Of a stretch of DNA of 64,000 bases, positions 54,376 through 63,527 are shown piece after piece. The notes beneath the pieces are model-generated. The model did not search any database. It worked only from the letters and a program-made list of their open reading frames with translations, and was not told the DNA's origin. Source of the stretch: an uncultured Isosphaeraceae bacterium. GTDB lineage: Bacteria > Planctomycetota > Planctomycetia > Isosphaerales > Isosphaeraceae. The position numbers were made by a program, and so were the translations under genes. The number at the start of each line of letters is the position of its first letter. Position 1 is the stretch's first letter. The stretch covers positions 1 through 64,000 of the forward strand of contig CAMFLR010000015.1 in the NCBI GenBank assembly GCA_945957605.1, in the 5' to 3' direction.

Positions 54376-54882
54376 TCAGATTAAGCTCAATGACCGCCGG
54401 ACGAACCACGTCAACGCGGCCAGGGCTATGGCGACCACCACCACAACCGCCAGAGATTCACCAAGCGACCGAACGCCCAGCGAGCGTCCCGTCGCGGAAC
54501 AGGCGAGCAGCCAACCAGCCAGGGGCACAGAACCGATCGCCCAGACCAGGCCCGCAGGATTCGCAGCCCACGATTGAGCTACCCCTCCTCGTACGAACCA
54601 GGCGAACGCGGTCGTCATGCCACACGTCGGACAGGGCTTACCCGTCAGCCGAAGGATTGCACAGGGTGGTCGTCCAAGTTGCTCGTGCGTACCGAAACCT
54701 CGCGGATCAGGCTCGAGTCGAGCCGCTACCGCCAGGGCGGTCATCAAGAGAATCGCGAGAAGAGCCGCGGTCACCCGCATTGCGGGCCCGAGCCTTGGCT
54801 TCCCAGCGATCGTCTCAAGGGTGCGTAGGGCGATGGGAGGAGATCCCGCGCCCAAATCCTCGTCTTTGGCGGGCAAGATCAT
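54376..54882 (-). CDS. DUF2752 membrane protein
   Basis: 168 residues from the Met at 54882 (the frame continues to 54927). The diagnostic PCPTCGMTTAF motif (Cys pair, about residue 80) and two to three further membrane helices define DUF2752, small integral membrane proteins of unknown role found widely in Planctomycetota and Bacteroidota. The upstream part is hydrophilic. Confidence 0.85.
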   Translation of the reverse strand: MILPAKDEDLGAGSPPIALRTLETIAGKPRLGPAMRVTAALLAILLMTALAVAARLEPDPRGFGTHEQLGRPPCAILRLTGKPCPTCGMTTAFAWFVRGGVAQSWAANPAGLVWAIGSVPLAGWLLACSATGRSLGVRSLGESLAVVVVVAIALAALTWFVRRSLSLI

Positions 54883-54996
54883 GGTGACGTGCCCCGGGAA
54901 ACTATCCCAAGCCGGAAAAACCCGCAAGATCAGATTGGCCTACCATTGAAGATCAATTTACCGGCGAAGTACGAGCTTTGGGATTAACGCCCGCGC

Positions 54997-55665
54997 TCAC
55001 CCAAGTTGCTCAACCCAGGCCTCAGCCTCATCCGTCGCCACATTCATTCTTCGCTCGACTTCAAGCCGGGCGGCTTCGAGTGCATCGCGATCCGCATCCG
55101 GCGGCACGTGCACCGCTTCCGGCACAACGCAAGCTGCCGCGCGGAACGGCCGAGGCACCGCGAATTTATCCCAACTCTTCGCCCGCCAAGGCTTCTGAAA
55201 CGCCATCCCCGCGCCGACGATCGGCAGCCCCGTACGGCTCGCCAAGTACGCCAAACCCGGCGAAACGTGGCGCCTTGGCCCTTTTGGACCATCGGGCGTC
55301 ACGCACAGGTGTCCTCGGTCGACGCGGTGTGTCATCTCTCGCAGTGCTCGCGCTCCGCCGCGCGTTGTCGACCCGCGCACGACACCAAATCCCAACCGCT
55401 TTACGACCTGCGTGATGAGTTCGCCATCACGATGATCGCTGATGAGAATCTGCATCTCGGGCCACGCCCAGTAGTACGCAGGAAAGAGCATAACCTCGTG
55501 GAAAAACGCGTAGATGAAACGTTGACCAGTTCGGCGCGCAACTTCCGGATTCACCGAGGGATCGGCATATCGAAAATGGAACTTGTTCGTGCTGACGAGT
55601 CGTTTGACGAGGAACGAACCGGTGATACCAACCGCATTGATGAGCGCGGGATGTTTGATTTTCAT
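54997..55665 (-). CDS. DUF374 (lysophospholipid acyltransferase-like) protein
   Basis: 222 residues. Contains FFHEVMLFPAYY (the H(X)4-type position), ISDHRDGELITQVVKRLGFGVVRGSTTRGGARALREM and CVTPDGPKGPRRHVSPG, the DUF374 signature of the glycerol-3-phosphate/lysophospholipid acyltransferase superfamily. Relatives act in lipid A-like acylation; here an envelope lipid role is inferred. Cytoplasmic-membrane associated. Confidence 0.85.
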   Translation of the reverse strand: MKIKHPALINAVGITGSFLVKRLVSTNKFHFRYADPSVNPEVARRTGQRFIYAFFHEVMLFPAYYWAWPEMQILISDHRDGELITQVVKRLGFGVVRGSTTRGGARALREMTHRVDRGHLCVTPDGPKGPRRHVSPGLAYLASRTGLPIVGAGMAFQKPWRAKSWDKFAVPRPFRAAACVVPEAVHVPPDADRDALEAARLEVERRMNVATDEAEAWVEQLG

Positions 55666-55819
55666 CGGTTTGCCCTTCCCGTCCCTGTGAGGGGCGACTG
55701 CCCGCCAGCGCCGTATGATATAGTTTTGAGGTCCGCACGATCGCCGAGACCTGATTCGGCCTTGTCATATCCCAACGTGGCGATCTCCGCTAGATCGATA
55801 GGTCCCTGGGGCCTCGAAC

Positions 55820-56359
55820 ATGCAAAAACCTCCACCGCCGCGGCGGTTCGGCATTGGCGACCTGGCGATCCTGATCGCGGGAATCACCATCGGATTTTGG
55901 CTTCTTGGCATCGGCTCCGGCGCGCAGATGTCTGTGATTGGCTCAGACGCGGGCATGCGCGTGAGTCCCTACGGCGCCTGGGTTGGCGTGCTTGGCGGCC
56001 TGTCAGTCGTCGGGCCGCCGCTACTGATTCTCGCGCGTCGCCGTCACAAGCGCAAGTTTGGCCCGGGCGAGTTGATGTGGTTCAGCCAGGGAACATCAGC
56101 CTGGCTCCTCTGGCCGCCGATTGTCTACCACCGCGTGCAGACGAATCCGCCGGGCGGACCAATCGCTGGTCCGTGCTTCGCCTACGGCACGCCGCTGATG
56201 GCCCTCTATCTGGGATCGGCCCTTTTGTTTGGCGGCTGGATCCGCAAACGCCGACGATGTCGAGCACGGTCGTGGCAAGAGACCTTTGGCCTGATTCTTG
56301 GCGTCTTTTGGGCCTGCACGGGCGGCTATGCGCTTTACATCATTTGGAGCAGCCGGTGA
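55820..56359 (+). CDS. Four-helix membrane protein, unknown
   Basis: 179 residues. PPPPRR N-terminus, then hydrophobic segments at about 13-33, 52-70, 115-138 and 155-175 with basic loops (RRRHKRK and RKRRRCRARSW), giving a four-helix membrane protein with its tail inside. No family match. Confidence 0.6.
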   Translation: MQKPPPPRRFGIGDLAILIAGITIGFWLLGIGSGAQMSVIGSDAGMRVSPYGAWVGVLGGLSVVGPPLLILARRRHKRKFGPGELMWFSQGTSAWLLWPPIVYHRVQTNPPGGPIAGPCFAYGTPLMALYLGSALLFGGWIRKRRRCRARSWQETFGLILGVFWACTGGYALYIIWSSR

Positions 56360-56402
56360 GCCGACGGACACATATGCCATTGCAACCGACGCCAAGATCG
56401 AT

Positions 56403-57548
56403 TTAATAATCAAATTGTATCTTGGGATTAATCTTTTTAGTTCTCATCACTCCATCCTCCGTGATATGAGAACCGATCGCGATCACTTCCTCAAGTTGCG
56501 GTAGACCTACGAAGACATTCAGGCTTTTATCGGTAATATTCGTAAAGCTTAAGCGAATCAGCCGAAGCTTAGTCAGGCCCGAAAGACTTTCGATTCCGTC
56601 GTCAGAAATCTGGTTATAGCTGAATTCGATGCGCTCCAGATCAGCCAAGCTACCGAGTGACACGAGCGATTTATCACCAAGCATCGCGTGCGAAACTTCA
56701 AGTCTTCTGAGCGACGTCATATGGCTTATCGCTTCAATTGTCGACACTGGGGACTTATCAATTAATAATGCGTTCAATCTAGAATGATTGGCGATATAGG
56801 CCAACCCTGTGCCATTGATACTCGACGGCCCGATGCTCAAAACCTCGAGATCTTTCAACTCGGTCAAATAGGCCAGTCCAGCGTCGGTTAACGCCAGCCC
56901 GCGTAAGTTCAGATCGCGAAGGGATGTGAGTTGAGCAATATAAGAAAGATGTTCGTCACGAAGGCTCCCTAGACCAATTGTCAACTCTCTGAGCTTGCGG
57001 CAGTTCGCGATGTATTTCAGGCTGTCTCCATAGCTGGCCAGGCCGGACAGCTCAAGATGCTCCAACTGAGTAAGTCCAGCCAATGGCGCCAAGTCATCGT
57101 CAGTAAGCCGATTCTCCATTCCTAGATCGAGCCATTTGAGATGCTTGAGCTGGCCGATGCGAGCCAAGAGTTTGCGATCAACTCTGGTTTTGTCCGCGAA
57201 CATCAAATTAATCGTCGTTACATTAGAAAACAGGTCGCCTTCGAGCCCAAATGTTAGCTTCGCAAGCCATGAGCCGGCAGATTCATTCTCGCGAGAGTTT
57301 TTGTCCCTTTCACTATTTCCGTCGCCGATCCCGCGATTTTTGTCTCGGATCTTGCTGTCGTCGTAGCCAGCGTAGCCACCAAGGGAACGAATCTCGTCCA
57401 CAAGCTCTTTCTGCTCGCGAGCCAAGTCAATCCACCGACCTAAAATCAATCCGAAGACCAATATCGAGAAAAGAAAGGTGCACAGGCCGAACCGGAAGCG
57501 AAACGGCCTGAGACGCCTCTGCTTGGTTGCGCGAGTAAGAGCTTCCAT
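56403..57548 (-). CDS. Membrane-anchored leucine-rich repeat protein
   Basis: 381 residues. A single N-terminal membrane helix (FRFGLCTFLFSILVFGLILGRW) follows a basic stretch, a coiled segment rich in Asp/Asn/Lys, then about nine leucine-rich repeats (LTQLEHLELSGL, LRDLNLRGLALTDAGLAYL, LSGLTKLRLIRLSFTNITDKSL) of the bacterial, ribonuclease-inhibitor-like type common in planctomycetes. The repeats face the external or periplasmic side. GC is lower than in neighbours. Start chosen at Met9 (57548); ATG 57572 is possible. Confidence 0.82.
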   Translation of the reverse strand: MEALTRATKQRRLRPFRFRFGLCTFLFSILVFGLILGRWIDLAREQKELVDEIRSLGGYAGYDDSKIRDKNRGIGDGNSERDKNSRENESAGSWLAKLTFGLEGDLFSNVTTINLMFADKTRVDRKLLARIGQLKHLKWLDLGMENRLTDDDLAPLAGLTQLEHLELSGLASYGDSLKYIANCRKLRELTIGLGSLRDEHLSYIAQLTSLRDLNLRGLALTDAGLAYLTELKDLEVLSIGPSSINGTGLAYIANHSRLNALLIDKSPVSTIEAISHMTSLRRLEVSHAMLGDKSLVSLGSLADLERIEFSYNQISDDGIESLSGLTKLRLIRLSFTNITDKSLNVFVGLPQLEEVIAIGSHITEDGVMRTKKINPKIQFDY

Positions 57549-57611
57549 GTGGATTGAATAACTCCACATCACGCAATGATTTGAAAATAAGGCGTATTGC
57601 CCCGCCCTCGA

Positions 57612-58448
57612 TCACGCCGGCCACTCCCCACTAAACACCTCCGTCGCCGCCCCAGTCATAAAGATCGACGAATCATCGCTCGGCCAGTCGAGCCGCAAGT
57701 CGCCGCCGGGTAGATGAGCCAGAATCGACCGATCCGTCTTCCCCGTAAGCACGCCGGCCACGCACACCGAGCACGCCCCCGTACCGCACGCAAGCGTAAT
57801 CCCCGACCCGCGTTCCCACGTGCGCATCTTCACTTCATTGCGACTGATCACCTGCACGAAGTGAACATTCACCTTGCGCGGGAAGCTCGGGTGAACTTCG
57901 AGCGCTGCCCCAACGCTCTCGACCGGAAACGCATCAACATCATCGACATAAACAATGGCGTGCGGATTGCCCGTACTCACTGCTGTGACGAGCAAGTCGT
58001 GCCCAAGCACGTTCACCGGCGCGTTGATCGGCGGATCGCCGGCGAGTTTGGTCGGAATGTCCGACGCCTGCAAGATCGGCGCTCCCATGTCGACCTTGAT
58101 CAGCTTCGCCTTGCCGTTTTCCGCCTCGATGTCGAGCGTCAGCACGCCGCGTCCCGTTTCGATCTTCACGCGTGACTTGGCGGCAATTCCGTGGTCGTAA
58201 ACATACTTCGCCACGCAACGAATGCCGTTGCCGCACATTTCTGACTCGGAGCCGTCGGCGTTAAACATTCGCATCCGGGCATCGGCTCGCTCGGAGGGTG
58301 TGATCAAGATCAGACCATCGGAGCCAATGCCGAAATGACGGTCACTCACGGCCTGGGCGAGTCGTGCGGGATCGGCGGGTGCTTTCTGATCGAAGCAATT
58401 CACATAAACATAATCATTGCCAATGCCGTGCATCTTCGTAAACTTCAT
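57612..58448 (-). CDS. dapF: Diaminopimelate epimerase
   Basis: 278 residues. Catalytic thiol pair: Cys72 in MCGNGIRC and Cys221 in ACGTGACS, with FTKMHGIGNDYV start and VSTGNPHAI. Converts LL- to meso-diaminopimelate for lysine and, where present, peptidoglycan. Its start overlaps the end of the phytanoyl dioxygenase gene by 4 bases, so the two are coupled. Confidence 0.97.
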   Translation of the reverse strand: MKFTKMHGIGNDYVYVNCFDQKAPADPARLAQAVSDRHFGIGSDGLILITPSERADARMRMFNADGSESEMCGNGIRCVAKYVYDHGIAAKSRVKIETGRGVLTLDIEAENGKAKLIKVDMGAPILQASDIPTKLAGDPPINAPVNVLGHDLLVTAVSTGNPHAIVYVDDVDAFPVESVGAALEVHPSFPRKVNVHFVQVISRNEVKMRTWERGSGITLACGTGACSVCVAGVLTGKTDRSILAHLPGGDLRLDWPSDDSSIFMTGAATEVFSGEWPA

Positions 58449-59185
58449 CGTGGCCCCTCGTTGGCGGATTCAAACCAGTTCAGGCCGCCCGGCAACGGGT
58501 CGGCCGCGTATTCAAGATGGATCACCCTGCGACGTCGTGGCGACTCAGCCGACGACGAGGCGTGCAAAATCATTGGCCGCATCAAAACAACCGACCCGCG
58601 CGCAGCCAGACACGTCACCGGCCTCACAAGTTCGAGCCAGTTTCGCGTCGCCTCTGCGCCGACCATTCCTTCGCGATGACTGCCCGGCAAAACTTGCAGC
58701 GGACCTTGCGATTCGTCGCAATCGTCGAGATGCACGCGCAACGTCACCATGCGCTGCAAAACCGCGACCGGCGGGCGAACGTGCGTGATTCCCGCCTTCA
58801 CGGTCCACGGCCCGAAGCCAGGCGCATCGTGGCGTTCTCGGACCGCGATGGTCAAGTCCTGATGCCAGGGGACGCCCCAGTTCGCTTCGGGAGTTTTGTC
58901 GAACAAAAGCGCGCGAACCGCGAATGCTGCATCGCCGAGAATCGGTCGAACGAGATCGAGTAACTCGGGCGACCTCGCCAATTCGCGGACTTCCGGCACA
59001 CTTCGAAGCGCGTCGCGCATCCCGTACAACGCCCCTTCACGTTTCAGCGTTCCGGGATTGTCCGCAATCGCATCAAGCGCTCGACAAAGGTCGTCGACCA
59101 CCTCGGGCCGAACGACATCCGCCGCAATGGCATAGCCATCGCGCTCGAAGTCGGCCAGCTGGTAACAAGGTGCGCAGGTTGTCAT
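58445..59185 (-). CDS. Phytanoyl-CoA dioxygenase (PhyH) family protein
   Basis: 246 residues. Non-heme Fe(II)/2-oxoglutarate oxygenase fold: the HxD metal pair in VPWHQDLTIAV, the distal His probably in MILHASSSAES, and an Arg-rich RRRRVIHLEY for the co-substrate. Upstream partner of dapF. Its substrate is unknown; members hydroxylate lipids or small molecules. Confidence 0.85.
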   Translation of the reverse strand: MTTCAPCYQLADFERDGYAIAADVVRPEVVDDLCRALDAIADNPGTLKREGALYGMRDALRSVPEVRELARSPELLDLVRPILGDAAFAVRALLFDKTPEANWGVPWHQDLTIAVRERHDAPGFGPWTVKAGITHVRPPVAVLQRMVTLRVHLDDCDESQGPLQVLPGSHREGMVGAEATRNWLELVRPVTCLAARGSVVLMRPMILHASSSAESPRRRRVIHLEYAADPLPGGLNWFESANEGPR

Positions 59186-59284
59186 GAAAGTGGCATCCAG
59201 ATCTTGCCGCGCACTACCATGCGCGATGCCTCTAGGCTACCTTCGATGGGCCGGGGCAGCAATCGCGATCGAACGGGAGGCACC

Positions 59285-59683
59285 ATGGCGAAGATTCTTG
59301 GGATCGGTGGCATCTTCTTTCGCGGGCGCGATCATAACGCCCTGCGCGACTGGTACCAGAAACACCTCGGTATCGACTCGAAGGCCTACGGATGTGCCAT
59401 GTTCCCCTGGCGCCGGGCCGACGACGCCACCAAGTCGGAAACGACCGTCTGGACGATTTCCAAGAACGATACCGACTACTTTGGCCCGACCAAGCCGGCA
59501 TTCATGATCAATTACATCGTCGATGACCTCGACGGTATGATCGCGACCCTCCGCGAACTTGGCGCTGAGGTCGACCCGAAGGTCGATGAATCAGAGTACG
59601 GCAAATTCGGCTGGGTGACCGACCCCGAAGGCAATCGAATCGAGCTCTGGCAGCCGCCCGCGCAAGCCACTGAGCCCGCCTAG
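59285..59683 (+). CDS. VOC-family (glyoxalase/bleomycin resistance-like) protein
   Basis: 132 residues. Start ATG 59285 has GGGAGGCACC directly upstream. Typical VOC motifs: GIGGIFFRGRDHNALRDWYQKHLG, the middle INYIVDDLDGMIATLRELGAEVDP, and the metal-side FGWVTDPEGNRIELWQPP. Substrate unknown; may be a dioxygenase or glyoxalase-like enzyme. Confidence 0.87.
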   Translation: MAKILGIGGIFFRGRDHNALRDWYQKHLGIDSKAYGCAMFPWRRADDATKSETTVWTISKNDTDYFGPTKPAFMINYIVDDLDGMIATLRELGAEVDPKVDESEYGKFGWVTDPEGNRIELWQPPAQATEPA

Positions 59684-59767
59684 TCCCTTGTCGATAACAG
59701 CGTTGCACTCTACGCTGGAATAATCGACGACGTGGGGTCGTTTTTTCTATTCGGGTGAGTTCGCGCC

Positions 59768-60529
59768 ATGTTCGGTCTCCCATCGTCGACCGAGTTCGAC
59801 GTTAAATTTTCCCTGTTCGGCATTCCAGTGCGCGTGCATCCCCTTTTCTGGCTTGTAGCCGCTCTGCTCGGCCAAGACACGCTGCGACTCGGCGGCGGTA
59901 CCTTTCTTCTCTGGATTGCCTGCGTTTTTGTTTCAGTCGTCGTACACGAGTTCGGACACGCGCTAACGGCCCGCTATTTCGGTGCGGATCCATCCGTCCT
60001 TCTTTATGGAATGGGCGGGCTGTGCGTCTATCGCGAACAACAAACCCGGCCACAACGGCTCGTCGTTCTGTTGATGGGTCCGGGCGCCGGGTTCTTGCTC
60101 CTTGCGTTGGTCGTCGTGCTCACGACGACGGCTTGCGGCATCTCGATCGGTGACTTTTGGAACTTGCGGTTTCGCAGTGCTCGAATGGTGCCGCCGGTGC
60201 CGGTCATCTTCGCGGCTCATTTCCTTGCTCAAATCAATCTCATCTGGGGATTGTTCAACCTTTTGCCCATCATGCCGCTCGACGGCGGCCAGGTCGCCGA
60301 AATCCTCCTCAACTTCCACAATCGGGCTCACGGAACGCGACGAGCCTACATTCTCTCGATTCTCACCGCCGGGCTTGCCGCCATCTTTTGCGTGCGCATG
60401 CAGTCTTACTGGAACGCGGTGTTACTCGGCCTTCTCGCGCTCAACAGCTATCAAGTGCTCCAAACACTGCATTATCAAGCCAAGTATGGCGATAGTTTCT
60501 ACGACGACGCCGACTGGTGGAAACGATGA
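59768..60529 (+). CDS. Site-2 protease (M50) family membrane metalloprotease
   Basis: 253 residues. HEFGH (VVVHEFGHALTARYF) gives the zinc-binding HExxH in a membrane helix, and NLLPIMPLDGGQV supplies the third ligand Asp. Five to six membrane helices are predicted. Cleaves transmembrane substrates such as anti-sigma factors or membrane proteins. Its stop overlaps the start of the next small gene (ATGA). Confidence 0.92.
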   Translation: MFGLPSSTEFDVKFSLFGIPVRVHPLFWLVAALLGQDTLRLGGGTFLLWIACVFVSVVVHEFGHALTARYFGADPSVLLYGMGGLCVYREQQTRPQRLVVLLMGPGAGFLLLALVVVLTTTACGISIGDFWNLRFRSARMVPPVPVIFAAHFLAQINLIWGLFNLLPIMPLDGGQVAEILLNFHNRAHGTRRAYILSILTAGLAAIFCVRMQSYWNAVLLGLLALNSYQVLQTLHYQAKYGDSFYDDADWWKR

Positions 60530-60804
60530 CCGGTGAATGGAAGCTTTGGCTGGCCATAGGGTTCGGTCTAGGAGCAGACTTCGCTGTAGTCGCTTGCCCG
60601 CCGCGGGTCAAGGTTGTCGGCAAGCTGCGCCGCAAAACGATTACGGCGATCAAGACGTTTGTCGAAGAGGAACTGCCCGACACGCCCTTTGCTTTCAAAG
60701 GCCACTTCCGCCCCGGAAGACTGCATAAACTGACTTGGGCGGGCAGTCCTCCTCAGTGCGTGCAGCAACGCATTCGCAACGTCATGGTCGAACTCCTGTC
60801 CTAG
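60526..60804 (+). CDS. Small hypothetical protein
   Basis: 92 residues starting at ATG 60526, which overlaps the M50 stop. N-terminal hydrophobic stretch (WKLWLAIGFGLGADFAVVACPP, signal-anchor-like) followed by a basic, mixed region (RVKVVGKLRRKTITAIKTFVEEELPDTPF...RNVMVELL). No family recognised. Translational coupling to the protease suggests linked function. Confidence 0.55.
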   Translation: MTGEWKLWLAIGFGLGADFAVVACPPRVKVVGKLRRKTITAIKTFVEEELPDTPFAFKGHFRPGRLHKLTWAGSPPQCVQQRIRNVMVELLS

Positions 60805-60953
60805 ATATCTTCGAAGAATCTCGGCGCGAAACGGTCCTGATCCCTTCCCTTCCGGCCCTTTGGCGGAAACAATCGGTTGGGGTCTGCGGGAGCGCATTTG
60901 GCGCGTCTCGTCACGCCTTGATAGATATTGATTCAAGACGGTCAGTCGATCTC

Positions 60954-63518
60954 ATGAGCAAATCACGCAAGCCACGTCCGGCACCTCCCGAGTCTCCTGC
61001 GCAACGGTCCGGTACCCCGGAAGCCGATGGCGTTGCGGAAATGGCTGCCACTGGGCGGGCCCTTGTGCTTTCCGAGCGGAGCGAAACTCCTCCGCCGTTG
61101 CCCGAATTGTTGCCGATTCTCCCGCTGCGCTCCGACGTGGTGTTTCCGCAAACCGTGCTCCCGCTTGTGGTTAATCGCGGAGCCGGCATCAAGCTGATCG
61201 ACGATATCAATCTCAGCAATAAGATGCTCGCGTTTGCGACGCAGCGCCACTCCGATACCGAAGACCCCACGCTCGCCGACCTGTATCCGACCGTCTGCGT
61301 CGGCAGCATGCTCAAGATGCTCAAGTTCCCCGACGGCTCGACGCGTATCGTTTGCCAGGGCCTCTTCCGCGCCCGCCTCGTCGAAATCGTCAAGAACGAG
61401 CCCTATCTCATGGGCCGGCTCGAGCCGATCGAAGACGTCGTTGAAGAAGGCGTCGAGCTCGAAAGCCACTCGCACATCGTCAATCAACTCTTCCAGCGCA
61501 TGGTTGACCAGAGCCAGCAAGTGCCTGAAGAGCTTCAAGTTGCGGCGATGAACACCCGCGAGCCCAGCCGGCTCGCCGACCTGCTCGGGTCCAGCCTGCC
61601 GTTCTCGATCGAGGAAAAGCAGCAGCTTCTCGACGAAACCAACGTCAAGAACCGCCTGAACAAGCTCGCCGGCCTGCTCAATCGTCAGCTTGCTGTCCTC
61701 GAACTCGCGACCAAGATCCAGGCGCAGGTTGGCAACGAGATCACCAAAGCCCAGCGCGACCATTTCCTCCGCCAGCAAATTAAGGCGATTCAGGAAGAAC
61801 TCGGCGAAGGCGAACCCGAAAACCCCGAGCTCGACGAACTTTGGAGCAAGCTCGAAGCGGCCAAGCCGCCCGAAGCCGTGCTCACCGAAGCCGAACGCGA
61901 GATGGAACGTCTCGCCAGCATGCACCCCAGCTCGGCTGAGTATTCAATCGTCCGCACATATCTAGACTGGCTCGCCGCCTTACCCTGGGCGAAGTCTAGC
62001 CGCGACCGCCTCGACCTCCGTCGCGCTCGCAAGGTGCTCGACACCGATCATTACGACCTCGAGAAAATCAAGGAACGCATCCTTGAATACCTCGCGGTCC
62101 GCAAGCTCAAGAAGGACATGAAGGGCCCGATCCTTTGCTTCTCGGGTCCGCCGGGCACAGGTAAAACCTCCCTGGGCAAGAGCATCGCCAAGGCGCTTGG
62201 GCGTGAGTTTGTGCGCATCAGCCTGGGTGGCGTGCACGACGAGGCCGAAATTCGCGGCCACCGTCGCACGTACGTCGCAGCCATGCCCGGACGGATCGTC
62301 CAGGGCATTCGCAAGGCGAAAACGAATAATCCCGTGTTCATGCTCGATGAGGTCGACAAGCTCGGCAACGACTTCCGCGGCGATCCCTCCGCCGCGCTTC
62401 TGGAAGTTCTCGACCCCGAGCAAAATTCGACCTTCCGCGACCATTACCTCGATGTCGATTTCGACCTCTCGAAGGTGATGTTCATCGCCACGGCGAACAT
62501 GCTCGAAACGATACCCGCCCCCCTGCTCGATCGCATGGAAGTTCTTCAGCTTCCCGGTTACAGCGAGGAAGAAAAGCTCCTTATCGCGCAGAAGTACATC
62601 ATTCCCAAGCAGCTCGAAGCTCACGGACTCGGGACGGAACAAGTCACGTTCCTCGACGAAACCGTCAAGCGGATCATCGCCGATTACACCCGCGAAGCCG
62701 GCCTGCGCAACCTTGAGCGTGAAGTCGCGACTGTTTGCCGCAAGATCGCCCGCAAGCACGCCGAAGGCGACCGCAAAGCAACAACCGTTGTGCCGGATCG
62801 GATTGTCGACTCGCTCGGCCCGCCCAAGTTCTTCCGCGAAGTCGCCGACCGCACTGGTACGCCTGGAGTGGCGACCGGCCTCGCCTGGACGCCCACCGGC
62901 GGCGAGATTCTCTTCATCGAAGCCACGGGCATGCCAGGCAAGGGTTCGCTCACGCTCACCGGTTTGCTTGGCGAGTCGATGAGGGAATCAGCCCAGGCGG
63001 CAATGAGCTACCTGCGAAGCCACGCGAAGGAAATGGGGCTCGACGCCTCGAAGATCGTCAAAACCGACGTGCACATTCACGTCCCCGCTGGCGCCGTTCC
63101 CAAGGATGGCCCTTCGGCCGGCGTGGCGATTTCCGCGGCATTGATGAGCCTGTTCCGCGGCATGCCAATTCATCAGAACCTGGCGATGACCGGCGAAGTC
63201 ACGCTGACCGGCCGGGTGCTGCCCGTTGGCGGCGTTCGCGAGAAGATTCTCGCCGCCCGTCGCGCGGGGATCACAAAAATCCTGCTTCCTCGCCACAACG
63301 AGAAGGACCTGATCGAACTGCCCGCCGAGGTGAAGGCCGATGTTTCATTCCACACGATCGAAACGCTCGACGATGTGGTCGACCATCTCTTCCCCAAAAC
63401 GCGCGGCAAATCGCAATCGACCCAGCAAGCGTCTGGCAAGAAGAAGTCGGTGCGTGTGAATGTAACGCGCAAGTCGGGCGTCCCCGACAAACCGGCTCGC
63501 CGGCCCGGCTCGGCTTAA
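60954..63518 (+). CDS. lon: ATP-dependent protease Lon
   Basis: 854 residues from ATG 60954. LAN substrate-binding N-domain (ILPLRSDVVFPQTVLPL), coiled helices, AAA+ module with Walker A GPPGTGKT (398-405) and Walker B VFMLDEVDKLG, and the Ser-Lys protease domain: Ser721 in PKDGPSAG and Lys764 in GGVREKIL, 43 residues apart as in E. coli Lon. The frame extends upstream to 60735 without similarity. A basic tail rich in Lys/Arg/Pro/Ser ends the protein, an addition of about 50 residues. Cytoplasmic quality control. Confidence 0.97.
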   Translation: MSKSRKPRPAPPESPAQRSGTPEADGVAEMAATGRALVLSERSETPPPLPELLPILPLRSDVVFPQTVLPLVVNRGAGIKLIDDINLSNKMLAFATQRHSDTEDPTLADLYPTVCVGSMLKMLKFPDGSTRIVCQGLFRARLVEIVKNEPYLMGRLEPIEDVVEEGVELESHSHIVNQLFQRMVDQSQQVPEELQVAAMNTREPSRLADLLGSSLPFSIEEKQQLLDETNVKNRLNKLAGLLNRQLAVLELATKIQAQVGNEITKAQRDHFLRQQIKAIQEELGEGEPENPELDELWSKLEAAKPPEAVLTEAEREMERLASMHPSSAEYSIVRTYLDWLAALPWAKSSRDRLDLRRARKVLDTDHYDLEKIKERILEYLAVRKLKKDMKGPILCFSGPPGTGKTSLGKSIAKALGREFVRISLGGVHDEAEIRGHRRTYVAAMPGRIVQGIRKAKTNNPVFMLDEVDKLGNDFRGDPSAALLEVLDPEQNSTFRDHYLDVDFDLSKVMFIATANMLETIPAPLLDRMEVLQLPGYSEEEKLLIAQKYIIPKQLEAHGLGTEQVTFLDETVKRIIADYTREAGLRNLEREVATVCRKIARKHAEGDRKATTVVPDRIVDSLGPPKFFREVADRTGTPGVATGLAWTPTGGEILFIEATGMPGKGSLTLTGLLGESMRESAQAAMSYLRSHAKEMGLDASKIVKTDVHIHVPAGAVPKDGPSAGVAISAALMSLFRGMPIHQNLAMTGEVTLTGRVLPVGGVREKILAARRAGITKILLPRHNEKDLIELPAEVKADVSFHTIETLDDVVDHLFPKTRGKSQSTQQASGKKKSVRVNVTRKSGVPDKPARRPGSA

Positions 63519-63527
63519 GGTTCGCTC

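Noticed and set aside
55006-56406. 466-codon plus-strand frame over the DUF374 gene
   Set aside because: It crosses the well-supported DUF374 gene on the other strand and the real membrane protein gene in another frame; it has no family match and Arg/His-rich shadow composition.
60735-60953. N-terminal extension of Lon
   Set aside because: It overlaps the end of the preceding small gene, and Lon similarity begins after 60954.
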